From Vibrio injensis (GTDB taxonomy: Bacteria; Pseudomonadota; Gammaproteobacteria; Enterobacterales; Vibrionaceae), in contig NZ_BDJF01000027.1 in the NCBI RefSeq assembly GCF_001895205.1, forward strand, positions 496,001 to 560,000: a stretch of DNA of 64,000 nt, written 5' to 3'. A program made the translations under genes and the position numbers. This document shows, piece by piece, positions 1-9,660 of the stretch. The stretch's first letter is position 1, and every line of letters starts with the position of its first letter. The notes beneath the pieces are model-generated. The model saw only the letters and a list, made by a program, of their open reading frames with translations, had not been told where the DNA came from and made no database searches.

Positions 1-226
1 ATTGCAGTTGTTGGATTTGCTGCTGGATCATGGTTTGTAATTCATCACTTCGCGTAGCTAAATAATGTTCAATTTGAGCTTTTTTTTGTGTCAATAATAA
101 GCTTGTAGCGTAAGTGCTGATCAGTGGAAAAGCAGCAAAATAGATCAACAGTGGCAGAAGCAACAAAGAGAAAGCGCGTTGTCTTATGCGATTGACTGGC
201 AAGATATTGATCCCTAAAACGGTCAT
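1..226 (-). CDS. Membrane sensor protein, N-terminal part only (cut by window edge)
   Basis: Reading leftwards from an ATG at 226, the frame stays open to the edge for 75 codons. The protein starts with a short basic segment (NRIRQR), then a hydrophobic stretch rich in Leu (about residues 20-45) that looks like a transmembrane anchor, then a Gln-rich, helical stretch. This is the usual start of a bacterial signalling protein with an extracytoplasmic sensor, for example an EAL or GGDEF protein, but no output domain is visible, so the function is unknown. No clear ribosome binding site precedes the ATG, so the start is uncertain. Confidence 0.5.
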   Translation of the reverse strand, partial: MTVLGINILPVNRIRQRAFSLLLLPLLIYFAAFPLISTYATSLLLTQKKAQIEHYLATRSDELQTMIQQQIQQLQ

Positions 227-551
227 GTGTTTAGACTACTTTAGCACTCTTTGTGTCATCTACAGATGTCATGTGGGCAGATATTGCGAAAATGCTGTCT
301 CAATAATGAGAATGCTGTATATTTAATAAGATTCTCTATCGCTGAGCATACTTAGCTCTGTACCGTAAGTGATTGACCTTGGTTGACAAAAAAATTTGAA
401 CACTAAGACAATTTTTTGCTTCTATTCTCATCAGTTGCTGCGCAGACGCTATCTTTATAAGAGCCTGTTTTAGTATGAGTGTCATGCATCATAGGTTAAC
501 AATACCAAGTTGTTTGTCTCTATTTGGGTTTCATTATTAAAGGAGGTGATT
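227..551. other. Intergenic region between two divergent genes
   Basis: This 325-bp AT-rich region separates the leftward sensor gene from the rightward P-type ATPase. A possible sigma-70 promoter for the ATPase has TTGACA at 383-388 and GACAAT at 407-412 (18-bp spacer, weak -10). I see no small gene or RNA here. Confidence 0.35.
538..550 (+). promoter_or_regulatory. Near-perfect Shine-Dalgarno site deciding the ATPase start
   Basis: The sequence AAAGGAGGTGAT is almost fully complementary to the 16S rRNA 3' end and lies 5 bases before the ATG at 552. It shows that translation starts there rather than at the upstream in-frame ATG at 510. Confidence 0.85.
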
Positions 552-3278
552 ATGGAAAAACACTCACCGAACACCGCGAAAACGAGGGTCAGCCATCCGG
601 TCTGGCATAGTCAATCTGAGCAGAATATTGTCGAGCAACTCAATAGTGATACAGACAGCGGCTTATCCTCTCAAGAAGTTCAAATTAGATTAGAACGTGA
701 TGGACGAAATGTCATTACTGGGCAGGCGATGATGCCAGCATGGAAACGTTTACTATTACAGTTTCACAACCCTTTGATCTATATATTATTAGTAGCCACA
801 CTCGTCACGACTATTTTGGGTGAATACGTTGATGCTGGAGTTATTTTATTAGTTGTTTTAATTAATGCGTTGATAGGCTTTATGCAAGAAAGTAAAGCTG
901 AACAAGCGATTAACTCTCTTAAGAAAATGTTATCGTCCAATACGACGGTGATCCGTGATGGTAAAAAACAGTCGGTAACGACTACGGATCTGGTGTGTGG
1001 TGATATTGTCGTTCTAGCATCGGGTGATAAAGTGCCTGCGGATATTCGTCTTTATCAGTGCCGAGATTTACAGATTGATGAGTCCACCTTAACAGGGGAA
1101 TCTGTCGCTGTTGAAAAACGATTAGGTGAGTTAGCGCCTGATACGGTATTAGGCGATCGACAAAATATGGCTTTTGCAGGTACTTTAGTCACTTATGGCA
1201 CCGCTCAAGGCATTATTGTTGCGACAGGAGATAATACACAAACGGGCCAAATTGCCAGCATGATTGCCAGAGCCACTCAGCTAGAAACGCCACTCACTCG
1301 GAAAATTCATGCCTTTAGTCAATTACTGTTATGGGTGATTTTAATTTTGGCTGGCGCCACTTTTTTTATTGGTTTGGGTTATGGTTTACCTGCTGCCGAT
1401 ACGTTTATGGCGGCAGTGGCATTAGCGGTGGCGGCGATACCAGAAGGGTTGCCAGCGGTTGTCACTATTACACTCGCGATTGGTGTCCGGCGTATGGCAA
1501 AACGTCATGCGATTATTCGTACGTTATCAGCAGTAGAAACACTTGGTTCGACCAATGTCATCTGTTCAGATAAAACGGGGACGTTGACCGAAAACCAAAT
1601 GACGGTACAAAAGCTGTATGCGGGAGGCTTGGCTCTTGAAGTGACAGGTAGTGGTTATGTTCCACAGGGTGAAGTTCCTGAGATTTGGAAAACGAATGAT
1701 GCTTTTCAACATTTATTGCGTGCTGGATTATTAAATAATGACTCACGTTTGTTGGAAAAAGAAGATCGTTGGTTGGTGGAAGGCGATCCCACCGAGGGGG
1801 CGCTGATCGCTTGTGGTTTAAAAGCAGGATTAGACAATTCTTCTTGCCAGCAAACTTACCGTCGCCTTGATACCATTCCTTTCGAGTCTGATCGTCAATA
1901 TATGGCGACTTTGCACCGTTTTGATGAGCAACGTAATTTGATTTACCTTAAAGGGTCGGTAGAACAAATCAGTCGCCGTTGCCGTCAACAATTGATGGCA
2001 GATGGCAGTTTGGTCACACTCGATCATGATAAGTTAGATGAGCAAGTCACCCAATGGGCCAGCCAAGGGTTAAGAGTGCTGGCTTTTGCGTTGCAGTGGG
2101 TCGATCATCATGAACAAACGCTGCAGCGTTTTAATCAACAGGAAGCGGAACCGAATCTTATTTTTTTAGGTTTGCAAGCCATGATTGATCCACCACGGGC
2201 TGAGGCTATTCAAGCAGTAAACATCTGTCAAAAAGCGGGTATTCAAGTCAAGATGATTACCGGTGATCATGCGCTCACTGCCAAAGCGATTGCTGCTCAA
2301 ATTGGGATTGCCAGTGCGACTCATTCGGATTTTGGTACTGTGTTAACGGGTCAACAGTTAAGTGAATTAAATGATGAGCAACTGAAACAAGCTTGTCGTG
2401 ATGTGTCTGTTTTTGCTCGGGTTGCTCCGGAGCAAAAATTACAACTGGTTAATGCTTTACAATCTCACCACTTGGTTGTCGCGATGACCGGGGATGGTGT
2501 TAATGATGCTCCTGCTTTAAAGCAAGCTGATATTGGTATAGCAATGGGGATCAGTGGGACAGAAGTGGCGAAAGAAGCTTCAGATATGGTGTTGACCGAT
2601 GATAATTTTTCATCCATTGAAGCAGCAGTCGAAGAGGGTCGTAATGTTTTTGATAACTTAACCAAGTTTATCACGTGGATTTTACCGACCAATCTAGGCC
2701 AAGGATTGGTGATTATGGTTGCGATTGTGTTTGGATTAACGCTACCAATCTTACCAGTACAAGCACTGTGGTTAAATATGACCACTGCCGTTTTTCTTGG
2801 CTTGATGCTGGCCTTTGAACCGAAAGAAGCCGGTATTATGCAACGGCAACCTCGCGAGTTAAAAGAGCCTATCCTAAATCGCGAAATTGTTGGGCGAATT
2901 ATCTCGGTTAGTAGCTTATTACTCTTGGGGGCATTTGGACTATTCCAATGGTCGGTGGCACAAGGCGCCAGTTTAGAAGAGTCGCGCAGTATTGCGGTTA
3001 CCTTGTTTGTCGTCGTGCAAAGTTTCTTTTTATTGAATTGTCGACGTCTAAACGGTTCGATTTTTACCATGTCATGGCAGACTAATCCGTGGATTATGGT
3101 TGGTATTGTTTTGATGATTTTCGCCCAATTGGCATTTTTATACTTACCTTTCATGAACTTACTTTTCCAAAGTGCGCCGATTTCAGCCACTTATTGGGCG
3201 GTAATGGTTGCCTACGGAATCGCAGTGATGATACTGATTGAGTTGGAAAAAATGTTGTGGCGACGTATGAAACGTTAA
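552..3278 (+). CDS. P-type cation-transporting ATPase (P2-type, PacL/SERCA-like)
   Basis: A 908-aa inner-membrane ion pump. Visible in order: an N-terminal cation-ATPase domain, the actuator motif TGES (residues 181-184), an M4 motif PEGLPA, the phosphorylation motif DKTGT with the aspartate at about residue 340, a nucleotide-binding domain with a variant KGSVE instead of KGAPE, a hinge GDGVND motif, and C-terminal helices M5-M10. The family moves Ca2+, Na+/K+ or other cations. M4 keeps the glutamate of Ca2+ pumps, but M6 reads [10 protein letters not shown], where Ca2+ pumps have an aspartate after the threonine, so the ion cannot be named. It appears monocistronic. Confidence 0.9.
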   Translation: MEKHSPNTAKTRVSHPVWHSQSEQNIVEQLNSDTDSGLSSQEVQIRLERDGRNVITGQAMMPAWKRLLLQFHNPLIYILLVATLVTTILGEYVDAGVILLVVLINALIGFMQESKAEQAINSLKKMLSSNTTVIRDGKKQSVTTTDLVCGDIVVLASGDKVPADIRLYQCRDLQIDESTLTGESVAVEKRLGELAPDTVLGDRQNMAFAGTLVTYGTAQGIIVATGDNTQTGQIASMIARATQLETPLTRKIHAFSQLLLWVILILAGATFFIGLGYGLPAADTFMAAVALAVAAIPEGLPAVVTITLAIGVRRMAKRHAIIRTLSAVETLGSTNVICSDKTGTLTENQMTVQKLYAGGLALEVTGSGYVPQGEVPEIWKTNDAFQHLLRAGLLNNDSRLLEKEDRWLVEGDPTEGALIACGLKAGLDNSSCQQTYRRLDTIPFESDRQYMATLHRFDEQRNLIYLKGSVEQISRRCRQQLMADGSLVTLDHDKLDEQVTQWASQGLRVLAFALQWVDHHEQTLQRFNQQEAEPNLIFLGLQAMIDPPRAEAIQAVNICQKAGIQVKMITGDHALTAKAIAAQIGIASATHSDFGTVLTGQQLSELNDEQLKQACRDVSVFARVAPEQKLQLVNALQSHHLVVAMTGDGVNDAPALKQADIGIAMGISGTEVAKEASDMVLTDDNFSSIEAAVEEGRNVFDNLTKFITWILPTNLGQGLVIMVAIVFGLTLPILPVQALWLNMTTAVFLGLMLAFEPKEAGIMQRQPRELKEPILNREIVGRIISVSSLLLLGAFGLFQWSVAQGASLEESRSIAVTLFVVVQSFFLLNCRRLNGSIFTMSWQTNPWIMVGIVLMIFAQLAFLYLPFMNLLFQSAPISATYWAVMVAYGIAVMILIELEKMLWRRMKR

Positions 3279-3280
3279 TC

Positions 3281-3342
3281 ATTATGTTAGCCAGCCGTTA
3301 GAGTGTTGAACCGACTCCGCAGGTTGGCTAACTTGTCATAAT
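3281..3342. terminator. Large inverted repeat between convergent genes, probable bidirectional terminator
   Basis: GTTAGCCAGCC (3286-3296) pairs with GGTTGGCTAAC (3322-3332) with one G-U pair; outer arms ATTATG and CATAAT and an inner GAGT/ACTC pair extend the structure. It fills almost all the space between the ATPase and the leftward HAD gene. There is no strong T-run, so termination is inferred from position. Confidence 0.4.
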
Positions 3343-3355
3343 GGGTTTGCTTAGG

Positions 3356-4006
3356 TTATGCCTGTAACTCGTTGAGTACGTGTCGTAATGATGGTCGAAT
3401 ATGGTGACCCAGTGCTCTGATACTGTCATTAGGTTCGACGAGGTCTGGAATTTGAAACGTATGCATTTTGGCGGCCATCGCTGAGCGTACACCATTATTT
3501 GAATCTTCAAAGGCTAAGCATTGTCGTGGATCGACCGCCAGCCGCTGAGCCGCTAAAAGGTAGATCTCAGGATCGGGTTTACCATTAACAACTTCACAAC
3601 CAGTGGTTAGGCAATCAAAATAGTGATCAAGTTTGGCTAAGCGTAATTTAATGGTAGCGACTTCTTTTTGCGTTGACGTGGCGACCGCGGTAGGAATATT
3701 GTGTTGTTTCAGCCACTCCAGCAACTCAATGACGCCTTCTTTGACTGGAATGGGTTGATGTTTAACGACCGCGTCGTAGCCTTTGCGCCATTCTTTGTGC
3801 AAACTTGGATAATCAAGCTCAGGACCATAACCAGCTTTTAAACCTTGCTCGATTCCTGCGGCGTTACAGCCAATCACGGATAGGTAAACCTCACGTAGAA
3901 AAGGAATACCTACCGTCTGGCATGCTTGTTCAAATACTCTTAAGCACACGCTTTCAGTATCAAGCAGTAGGCCATCCATATCAAAAATAGCAGCGTTATA
4001 ATTCAT
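3356..4006 (-). CDS. HAD-superfamily phosphatase (subfamily IA, beta-phosphoglucomutase-like)
   Basis: A 216-aa cytoplasmic enzyme. Motif I FDMDGLLLDTES (nucleophile and acid/base aspartates) is at residues 8-19, motif II is the ATST segment, motif III lies in GKPDPEIY, and motif IV is FEDSNNG. A helical cap domain lies between motifs I and II. Such proteins (YniC, YcjU and GPH-like) dephosphorylate sugar or nucleotide phosphates or isomerise sugar phosphates; the substrate cannot be told from sequence. It is convergent with the ATPase. A weak AAGG precedes the ATG. Confidence 0.85.
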   Translation of the reverse strand: MNYNAAIFDMDGLLLDTESVCLRVFEQACQTVGIPFLREVYLSVIGCNAAGIEQGLKAGYGPELDYPSLHKEWRKGYDAVVKHQPIPVKEGVIELLEWLKQHNIPTAVATSTQKEVATIKLRLAKLDHYFDCLTTGCEVVNGKPDPEIYLLAAQRLAVDPRQCLAFEDSNNGVRSAMAAKMHTFQIPDLVEPNDSIRALGHHIRPSLRHVLNELQA

Positions 4007-4275
4007 AAAAAACCTTTGGGCAGAGTGAAGGAATGATCATTATTTTATGTGATAGCCAACGTCGATATAGCCTTACTACCTGACATTACGCTAGGAGCAA
4101 ACTCAGGTCTATCTCTGTTATTTTTGGTTATATAAATCATCTGATTAGCCGAGATAGTTGATGACACTTGAGTTATGATAGAGGATGATCCATCTTTCTG
4201 TATCGTCGTCGGTCGCTCTAAGTTAAACAACAGCTTTGAGTTATTATTTGGCAATCTTTGGTAGGGTAAACAACA

Positions 4276-6042
4276 TTGAAGTCAATATCAATCAAGCAGT
4301 GGATGCCTGGGCTATATCAGCTTAAGCAGTATGAAAAAGTGTGGTTGTTGGATGATGTTCGTGCCGCTTTTTCAGTGGTGGCGGTCGCACTGCCTGTCGC
4401 GATTGCTTACGCCCAATTAACCGGAGTCTCGGCGATTGTTGGTCTTTATTCTTGTGTTCTACCGATGATCGTTTATGCGCTATTTGGAACATCACGACAA
4501 TTGATTGTTGGCCCGGATGCAGCGACGTGTGCTGTGGTTGCTGCTGTGGTGACGCCTCTGGCAGCTGGAGATCCGACTAAGCATTGGCAATTAGTCATCA
4601 CTATGACAGCGATGACGGGGTTTTGGTGTTTAATTGCTAGCCGCTTTCGTTTAGGCCTTTTTGCTGATTTCTTATCTCGCCCTATCTTACTTGGGCCACT
4701 CAACGGGGTCGCTTTAACTATTATCGTTGGTCAGTTAGGTAAAGTCTTTGGCATTAAATATGAACAGCGTTATTTTTTAGAGAGAATCATTGAAGCGCCT
4801 CACCGTCTATTAGATTTACATTGGCAGACGGTGCTCGTCAGTATTATGACTTTACTGATTTACTGGTTATCGAAACGTTTTCGGCCCGCATGGCCTGCGG
4901 CAATGTTAGCGATTGTTGTTGCTGCCATTTTAGTCTGGTTAACCAAACTCGATCGTTATGGGGTGAGTGTGGTTGGGGTTATCGAAGGTGGTTTACCTAT
5001 CTTTCAAGCGCCAGCATTTAATATTGGTATCACTCGGGAACTGGTCGTGCCTGCTCTCAATTTAGCGGTGGTGAGCTTTGTCAGCATGATGCTGACCGCA
5101 CGAAGTTTTGCGGCTAAAAATGGCTATGATATTAATCCAGATAAAGAGTTTCGAGCTCTGGGTTTAGCGAATTTAGCGTCAGCTTTTTCGCAAGGTTTTG
5201 CGATAAGTGGCGCGGACTCACGTACTGCTGTCAATGATGCTAATGGCGGTAAATCGCAACTGGTTTCAATCATTGCAGCAGTAGTGATTGGTTTTGTAGC
5301 GATTTTTCTTTATCAGCCATTACAGTACATTCCGAGTGCGGCATTAGGAGTCGTCTTGATTATTGCTTCGATGTCGTTGCTTGATCTCAAAGGGGTTTGG
5401 GGGCTTAAAAAGCGCAATCGGGATGCTTTTTACCTCTCTTCGATAACTTTGATTGCGGTGCTGGTTGTCGGGGTAATACCAGGCATCACGCTTGCTGTCT
5501 TGTTAGGATTGTTCCAATTTTTGCGTGTGGTGATGCGTCCGAGCGATCAATGCTTAGGTTTGGATGAAGATGGCACTATCCGTACCATGGATGAATCTAG
5601 CAAAGCAGCTGCGATTCCTGGCCTATTACTGTATCGTTTTAATTCACCATTAACTTATTTTAATGCACCCTATTTCAAGGCACGATTATTAGAAAAGATC
5701 GACCAAAGCCCAGATCAGTTGAGCTGTGTCGTGATTGATGCTGTAGCAAGTTTTACTCATTTGGATTTAAGTGTCATGGCGGTATTGGCTGAAACGCAGA
5801 CGTTACTCAAAAAACGAGGGATTCGTTTAATCCTTGCTGGACGCAAGCGTAGTTTGCGTCAATGGTGTGAAGTAGCGGGCGTGCCGGTTGGAGATGGTGG
5901 ACTGGTGTTACGTGCAGATATGTATTTGGCGATTAAATTGACGGGTTGTTATCAACATGCTGTTGAAGAAGGTCAAATTCCGACTGTGCAAAAGGAACCT
6001 AATCCAGACGATCCACCTAAGCCTATTCCTGAGGTTGCTTAA
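4276..6042 (+). CDS. SulP-family inorganic anion transporter with STAS domain
   Basis: A 588-aa membrane transporter. The N-terminal part begins with the family pattern (W)MPGL, followed by ten or more hydrophobic helices including the conserved AYAQLTGV and GPDAAT segments; the last ~130 residues form a cytoplasmic STAS domain. SulP proteins carry sulfate, bicarbonate or C4-dicarboxylates, usually with Na+ or H+. The frame can start at a TTG (4276), nine bases after a weak AGGG, or at the first ATG (4303, MPGLYQ), which fits the family start equally well. A second, different SulP gene lies at 13479-15137. Confidence 0.88.
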   Translation: MKSISIKQWMPGLYQLKQYEKVWLLDDVRAAFSVVAVALPVAIAYAQLTGVSAIVGLYSCVLPMIVYALFGTSRQLIVGPDAATCAVVAAVVTPLAAGDPTKHWQLVITMTAMTGFWCLIASRFRLGLFADFLSRPILLGPLNGVALTIIVGQLGKVFGIKYEQRYFLERIIEAPHRLLDLHWQTVLVSIMTLLIYWLSKRFRPAWPAAMLAIVVAAILVWLTKLDRYGVSVVGVIEGGLPIFQAPAFNIGITRELVVPALNLAVVSFVSMMLTARSFAAKNGYDINPDKEFRALGLANLASAFSQGFAISGADSRTAVNDANGGKSQLVSIIAAVVIGFVAIFLYQPLQYIPSAALGVVLIIASMSLLDLKGVWGLKKRNRDAFYLSSITLIAVLVVGVIPGITLAVLLGLFQFLRVVMRPSDQCLGLDEDGTIRTMDESSKAAAIPGLLLYRFNSPLTYFNAPYFKARLLEKIDQSPDQLSCVVIDAVASFTHLDLSVMAVLAETQTLLKKRGIRLILAGRKRSLRQWCEVAGVPVGDGGLVLRADMYLAIKLTGCYQHAVEEGQIPTVQKEPNPDDPPKPIPEVA

Positions 6043-6046
6043 ATAA

Positions 6047-6079
6047 TTAGGCCCGCGATTATGCGGGCCTAAATTTTTT
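6047..6079. terminator. Bidirectional rho-independent terminator
   Basis: A perfect 10-bp stem, TTAGGCCCGC (6047-6056) with GCGGGCCTAA (6063-6072), has a 6-base loop and is followed by six T on the + strand. It lies between the ends of the convergent SulP gene and nagB. Confidence 0.85.
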
Positions 6080-6081
6080 GC

Positions 6082-6882
6082 TTAGAAGCCTTTAATGTTT
6101 TCAGCTTCTAGTTCAGTAAAGTATTTGACCGTTTTGACTTTAAGTTCTTGAGTTGCTGGAGCGTCGCAGACAATCACCGCTTTAGGATGTAATTGTAGCG
6201 CTGATACGGTCCACATATGATTCACACAACCCTCAACGGCGGCTTGTAAGGCGAGTGCTTTATTATGTCCGGTGACGAGGATCATCACTTCTTCTGCATC
6301 TAACAAGGTACCGACACCAATCGTTAGCGCATATTTAGGTACTTGTGAGATATCACCATCAAAGAAGCGTGAGTTAGCAATACGAGTATCTTCAGTCAGC
6401 GTTTTTATCCGGGTACGTGAAGAGAGTGACGACGCGGGTTCGTTAAAAGCAATATGCCCATCATTACCGACACCACCCATAAACAGATTAATTTTACCGT
6501 AAGATTTAATTTTATCTTCGTAGCGTTTGCATTCCAGCTCATGGTCGTCAGTGTTACCGTTTAACAAGTTAATATTCTGTGGCTGAATATCAATATGATT
6601 AAAGAAATTATTGTACATAAAAGAGTGGTATGACTCAGGATGGTCTTCAGCAATACCAATGTACTCGTCCATATTAAATGTCACGACATGTTTAAAGCTG
6701 ACTTCACCTGCTTGGTACAATTCAATTAATGCTTTGTAAGTGGCTAGAGGTGTGCCTCCCGTTGGTAGTCCAAGCACAAAAGGGCGATCTGCCGTAGGTT
6801 GGAATGCATTGATACGTTTTGCGATATGTGCCGCAGCCCATTTACCGACCTGTGCCGCTTGTTGTAATGGAATTAATCTCAT
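6082..6882 (-). CDS. nagB: Glucosamine-6-phosphate deaminase
   Basis: A 266-aa cytoplasmic enzyme converting glucosamine-6-phosphate to fructose-6-phosphate and ammonia, the step that feeds chitin and N-acetylglucosamine sugars into glycolysis. The length equals that of E. coli NagB and the sequence is recognisable throughout: start [16 protein letters not shown], the FNMDEY active-site aspartate region, and [14 protein letters not shown] with the catalytic histidine and glutamate region. AGGGG precedes the ATG. No other nag gene is adjacent; it stands alone, as in other vibrios. Regulation by NagC is likely from family knowledge, but I could not find a convincing NagC site upstream. Confidence 0.96.
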   Translation of the reverse strand: MRLIPLQQAAQVGKWAAAHIAKRINAFQPTADRPFVLGLPTGGTPLATYKALIELYQAGEVSFKHVVTFNMDEYIGIAEDHPESYHSFMYNNFFNHIDIQPQNINLLNGNTDDHELECKRYEDKIKSYGKINLFMGGVGNDGHIAFNEPASSLSSRTRIKTLTEDTRIANSRFFDGDISQVPKYALTIGVGTLLDAEEVMILVTGHNKALALQAAVEGCVNHMWTVSALQLHPKAVIVCDAPATQELKVKTVKYFTELEAENIKGF

Positions 6883-7289
6883 TGGTTACCCCTAATTATA
6901 GTCATTGATCCCCTGCGACTTGGAGTAGTTATGGTGTGAAGTCTGGCCCACCCATTTCTCTCAGTGCTCTGGATACGGTGTTAATCACATTAATTTTCAT
7001 TATAAAATAAGTTATTGGTTACGGCTATGCTTTGGGTCAAAGTTTTTTGTTTTAGGGGGAGAGATTGCCGTTTGTCAGCCAATACATGCCTTTGCTATCA
7101 ATTGATATCAACGGTTTTGGTTGATTTCAGACCATGTCTAACAGAAAAAATTTACAGGGTAAATTAAGTCTTTTCATTTTAGCTATTACGCTAGGCGAAG
7201 CGGTAGTGTCGATATTTAGAGTGAACGAGTGGCAAGAAGTTGTTCGGTTATCCATACTAAAGAAAACAGTACTCAAGGGAGTTACCGCG

Positions 7290-7541
7290 ATGAAAAATGA
7301 ACTTGAATCAAGCAAAATACTGCATGCTTACGAAAAAGTGATGGAATACGGGACACCGACAGAGTTTGGTAAAATTTATGAAGGCATAGAGGCATTTTCT
7401 GACTACGATGGATACACAGTGTATCTACGAGGCAATGGTGTTGAGCTTAAAGTCGGTTTCCATAACACGTATCATTTGGAGTATGACCAAGAGCATCTAC
7501 GCGATAGTTTTCTGAAAAAAATTGCGCTATTGACTAAATAA
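7290..7541 (+). CDS. Small conserved Vibrio protein, DUF3081-like
   Basis: An 83-aa soluble protein of unknown function. The frame is open from an ATG at 7134, but AAGGGA at 7275-7280 and the protein-like composition place the start at 7290 (MKNELESS). The segment TPTEFGKIYEGIEAFSDYDGY and the LKVGFHNTYHLEY region resemble the DUF3081 family as I remember it; this needs a profile check. It follows nagB divergently, with about 400 bp between. Confidence 0.6.
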   Translation: MKNELESSKILHAYEKVMEYGTPTEFGKIYEGIEAFSDYDGYTVYLRGNGVELKVGFHNTYHLEYDQEHLRDSFLKKIALLTK

Positions 7542-7629
7542 GCGCTCTTTTCTCAAGCCACCGGATGCCATCATAAGATGATACAGCCAGCTGATTTTCG
7601 TCTTGGTGATATGGAACCTTTTATAAAAC

Positions 7630-7661
7630 AAAGCCCCAAGCAGAAGTAGGCTAGGGGCTTT
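7630..7661. terminator. Possible terminator hairpin
   Basis: AAAGCCCC (7630-7637) pairs with GGGGCTTT (7654-7661) around a 16-base loop, between the DUF3081-like gene and the end of maoP. There is no clear T-run in either direction, so this is a weak call. Confidence 0.35.
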
Positions 7662-7809
7662 GGGAGAAAGATTCATTGGATTAAAAAACCAACCGCTAAT
7701 GTAGCGTTTAAGTTATCAAGCGCAAGGCATAGACCGTAGAGCTGTGACTTAACACGCACTACAGGCTTAATTTAATTCCCGACTTGGCATCACCGAGCAT
7801 CGGTAATGA

Positions 7810-8169
7810 TTAATCTTCTTCAACTAAGCTTGGTTCATCATCAGTATAATCATCCGACGCATCGGGCTTATTACGTCCATTTAGGGTATGGAAGCGTTTA
7901 CGACCACGTGATAGACGGACATACTTCATCCAAACTCGCTCGATCTTACTGCTCGCTAGTTCTGGATTGGCTAGTACTTCAACAAAATGTTGTTCTTCAG
8001 CGTTTTCTGGGACTAGCTCACCGGATTCAAGGCCGAGCATCGTATCTCCGTAAAGGATCAGCAGTTCTTCTTCACCTAAAGTGAAGTCACCAGACTTGGC
8101 AAAACCGCGGGGAAATTTTTTGGTATCGTAAAAACGTTTTTTACCGTGACGAAAGACTGTTTCAGACAT
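7810..8169 (-). CDS. maoP: MaoP-like macrodomain protein (YifE, DUF413)
   Basis: A 119-aa acidic protein. It aligns by eye with E. coli YifE/MaoP: RFYDTKKFPRGFAKSGDFTLGEEELL, then a conserved block ending VWMKYVRL..GRKRFHTL, and an acidic C-terminus. In E. coli MaoP acts with the cis site maoS to organise the Ori macrodomain. The divergent neighbour is an HdfR-type regulator, the same pair as in E. coli, which supports the name. The ATG at 8169 is preceded by GAGG on the minus strand. The frame stays open another 56 codons to an ATG at 8337, but that extension has no counterpart in the family. Confidence 0.85.
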   Translation of the reverse strand: MSETVFRHGKKRFYDTKKFPRGFAKSGDFTLGEEELLILYGDTMLGLESGELVPENAEEQHFVEVLANPELASSKIERVWMKYVRLSRGRKRFHTLNGRNKPDASDDYTDDEPSLVEED

Positions 8170-8386
8170 ATCAACCTCGTGTGAATACGCGGAGTACTTA
8201 AAAGTATTTTTGGCTCTATTTTCCAGTGATACGGCGTATCTCTGAGGCCATTTAGGTACACCACTACTTAGCTGTGGATTACGGCGAAAGTTAGGCGCAA
8301 ACTCTGGAAAAGAAAAACAAAAATTTTTTATCGTCATAATTGTCGTTCCTTGTTAATCTTCGCTGGTCATTGCAGAGGATTCAATA

Positions 8387-9292
8387 ATGGATGTAAAAGT
8401 CTTTCGTACTTTTCTTGAACTGGCTAAAGTCCGTCATTTTGGACGGGCAGCGGAGAATCTTTATTTGACTCAAGCCGCTGTTAGCGCTCGAATCAAACAG
8501 TTAGAAAATTATTTTGATGCGCAACTTTTTAGCCGAGATCGAAACAACATTAAACTGACATCCGCTGGCGAGCGATTGGTCGGTTATGCTGAAGTCATGG
8601 TTGCGACATTACAGCAAGCTAAACTTGAGCTCTCTTTAGAGAGCGGTAAGGCGCTACAGTTAACATTAGGTGGGACACCTAACATATGGGATGCGTATCT
8701 GCAAAACTGCCTAAGCGCGGTTACCGATGCGTTTAGTGGCTATGGTTTTAAAGCTGAAGTGATGGGGCGAGAGCAGCTGAACCGTCAGTTACTTGAACGT
8801 ACCCTAGATATGGCGTTTGCCTTTGATCAAATTAAAGCGGATGAGCTGCAATGTAAAAAGGTTGCGGACTTAGTCTTAGTCTTGGTGTCAACTCGACCAG
8901 ATACCGCAGACAGTGTTTTTGAGAATCACTATGTTTACGTTGACTGGGGAATGCGTTTTGCCTCAGAGCATGCCGACAGACATCCTCGTGCTCCTGCGCC
9001 CTTCCTACGTACCTCAACGGCGCGTATTGCTTTAGATTTTATTTTAGAGAAAGGGGGAAGCGCTTACTTACCAGCATCGGTAGTTGCGCCTTTCATCCAG
9101 TCAGGACAATTATATCGTGTGGCAGCCGTTGCCGATTGGTATTGGCCAATTTACCTGAGCTATCGAAAAAATAGCTCATCGATCGACGCTATTCTACAGG
9201 TTGAGCAATTGGTGCAAAACATCGATCCGTTGACGGCGTACAGTTTGCAAAAAGCGGCTGAATTAAACGAAACCGAAACGGATAGTGATTAG
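8387..9292 (+). CDS. hdfR: LysR-family regulator HdfR
   Basis: A 301-aa DNA-binding regulator. The N-terminal winged helix (residues 1-60) contains RHFGRAAENLYLTQAAVS and the RNNIKLTSAGE segment, very close to E. coli HdfR, which represses flhDC and activates the glutamate synthase genes. A ligand-binding domain follows from about residue 90. It is transcribed away from maoP, with a 217-bp shared upstream region, as in E. coli. Vibrios lack flhDC-type flagellar control, so the target here is unknown. Confidence 0.82.
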   Translation: MDVKVFRTFLELAKVRHFGRAAENLYLTQAAVSARIKQLENYFDAQLFSRDRNNIKLTSAGERLVGYAEVMVATLQQAKLELSLESGKALQLTLGGTPNIWDAYLQNCLSAVTDAFSGYGFKAEVMGREQLNRQLLERTLDMAFAFDQIKADELQCKKVADLVLVLVSTRPDTADSVFENHYVYVDWGMRFASEHADRHPRAPAPFLRTSTARIALDFILEKGGSAYLPASVVAPFIQSGQLYRVAAVADWYWPIYLSYRKNSSSIDAILQVEQLVQNIDPLTAYSLQKAAELNETETDSD

Positions 9293-9365
9293 CCGAAGGT
9301 CAACGAGCCTAGAGAGTGACGGCACAACATTCAGAGCCGTTAGTGATGGTTCGCGGTGAAGAAAA

Positions 9366-9398
9366 GTAAAAAGGGTAAGCTGAACTTACCCTTTTTAC
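9366..9398. terminator. Bidirectional rho-independent terminator
   Basis: GTAAAAAGGGTAAG (9366-9379) pairs perfectly with CTTACCCTTTTTAC (9385-9398) around a 5-base loop, with T-runs inside the stem on both strands. It separates the convergent hdfR and lipoprotein genes. Confidence 0.85.
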
Positions 9399-9411
9399 TG
9401 AATCGAACGAT

Positions 9412-9660
9412 TTACTTAGTGTAAGACTGAGCAATATTATCGATACGCTCGTTTGCGCGTGCTGCCTCTTCTTGTGCAGCGAGAGCCGCATCAGTTAGCG
9501 ATGCATTTTCACTTTTCAGTGCTGCAATTTGGCTATTGAGTTGGCTGACTTGGTTGTTTAACTGATCGATCTTGGTTGTCGTTGCTTCGTCAGGACCTGA
9601 TGCACAACCAGCTAGAAGAAGTACAGAAGACGCTGCAGCTGCAAGTAACATTTTGTTCAT
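9412..9660 (-). CDS. lpp: Lpp-like major outer-membrane lipoprotein
   Basis: An 82-aa precursor with a signal peptide and lipobox LLLAGC (lipidated Cys19). The mature ~64 residues are a heptad-patterned coiled coil (IDQLNNQVSQLNSQIAAL) ending in lysine, as in Braun's lipoprotein, whose C-terminal lysine is joined to peptidoglycan. AAGGAG sits before the ATG at 9660; an upstream in-frame ATG at 9702 has none. Vibrio genomes often have more than one Lpp-like gene, so the symbol is by family. Confidence 0.85.
   Translation of the reverse strand: MNKMLLAAAASSVLLLAGCASGPDEATTTKIDQLNNQVSQLNSQIAALKSENASLTDAALAAQEEAARANERIDNIAQSYTK

Noticed and set aside
2465..3190. 241-codon leftward frame inside the P-type ATPase gene
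   Set aside because: Opposite strand of a strongly coding gene; its composition (many Ser, Thr, Lys, Ile) is that of an antisense shadow, and no start signal is present.
4045..4254. 69-codon leftward frame before the SulP gene
   Set aside because: It has no Shine-Dalgarno and low-complexity content, and lies in what should be promoter DNA.
6960..7020. Possible CRP or NagC site before nagB
   Set aside because: Only a TGTGAT half-site on the minus strand; the second half is missing and the NagC pattern is not matched.
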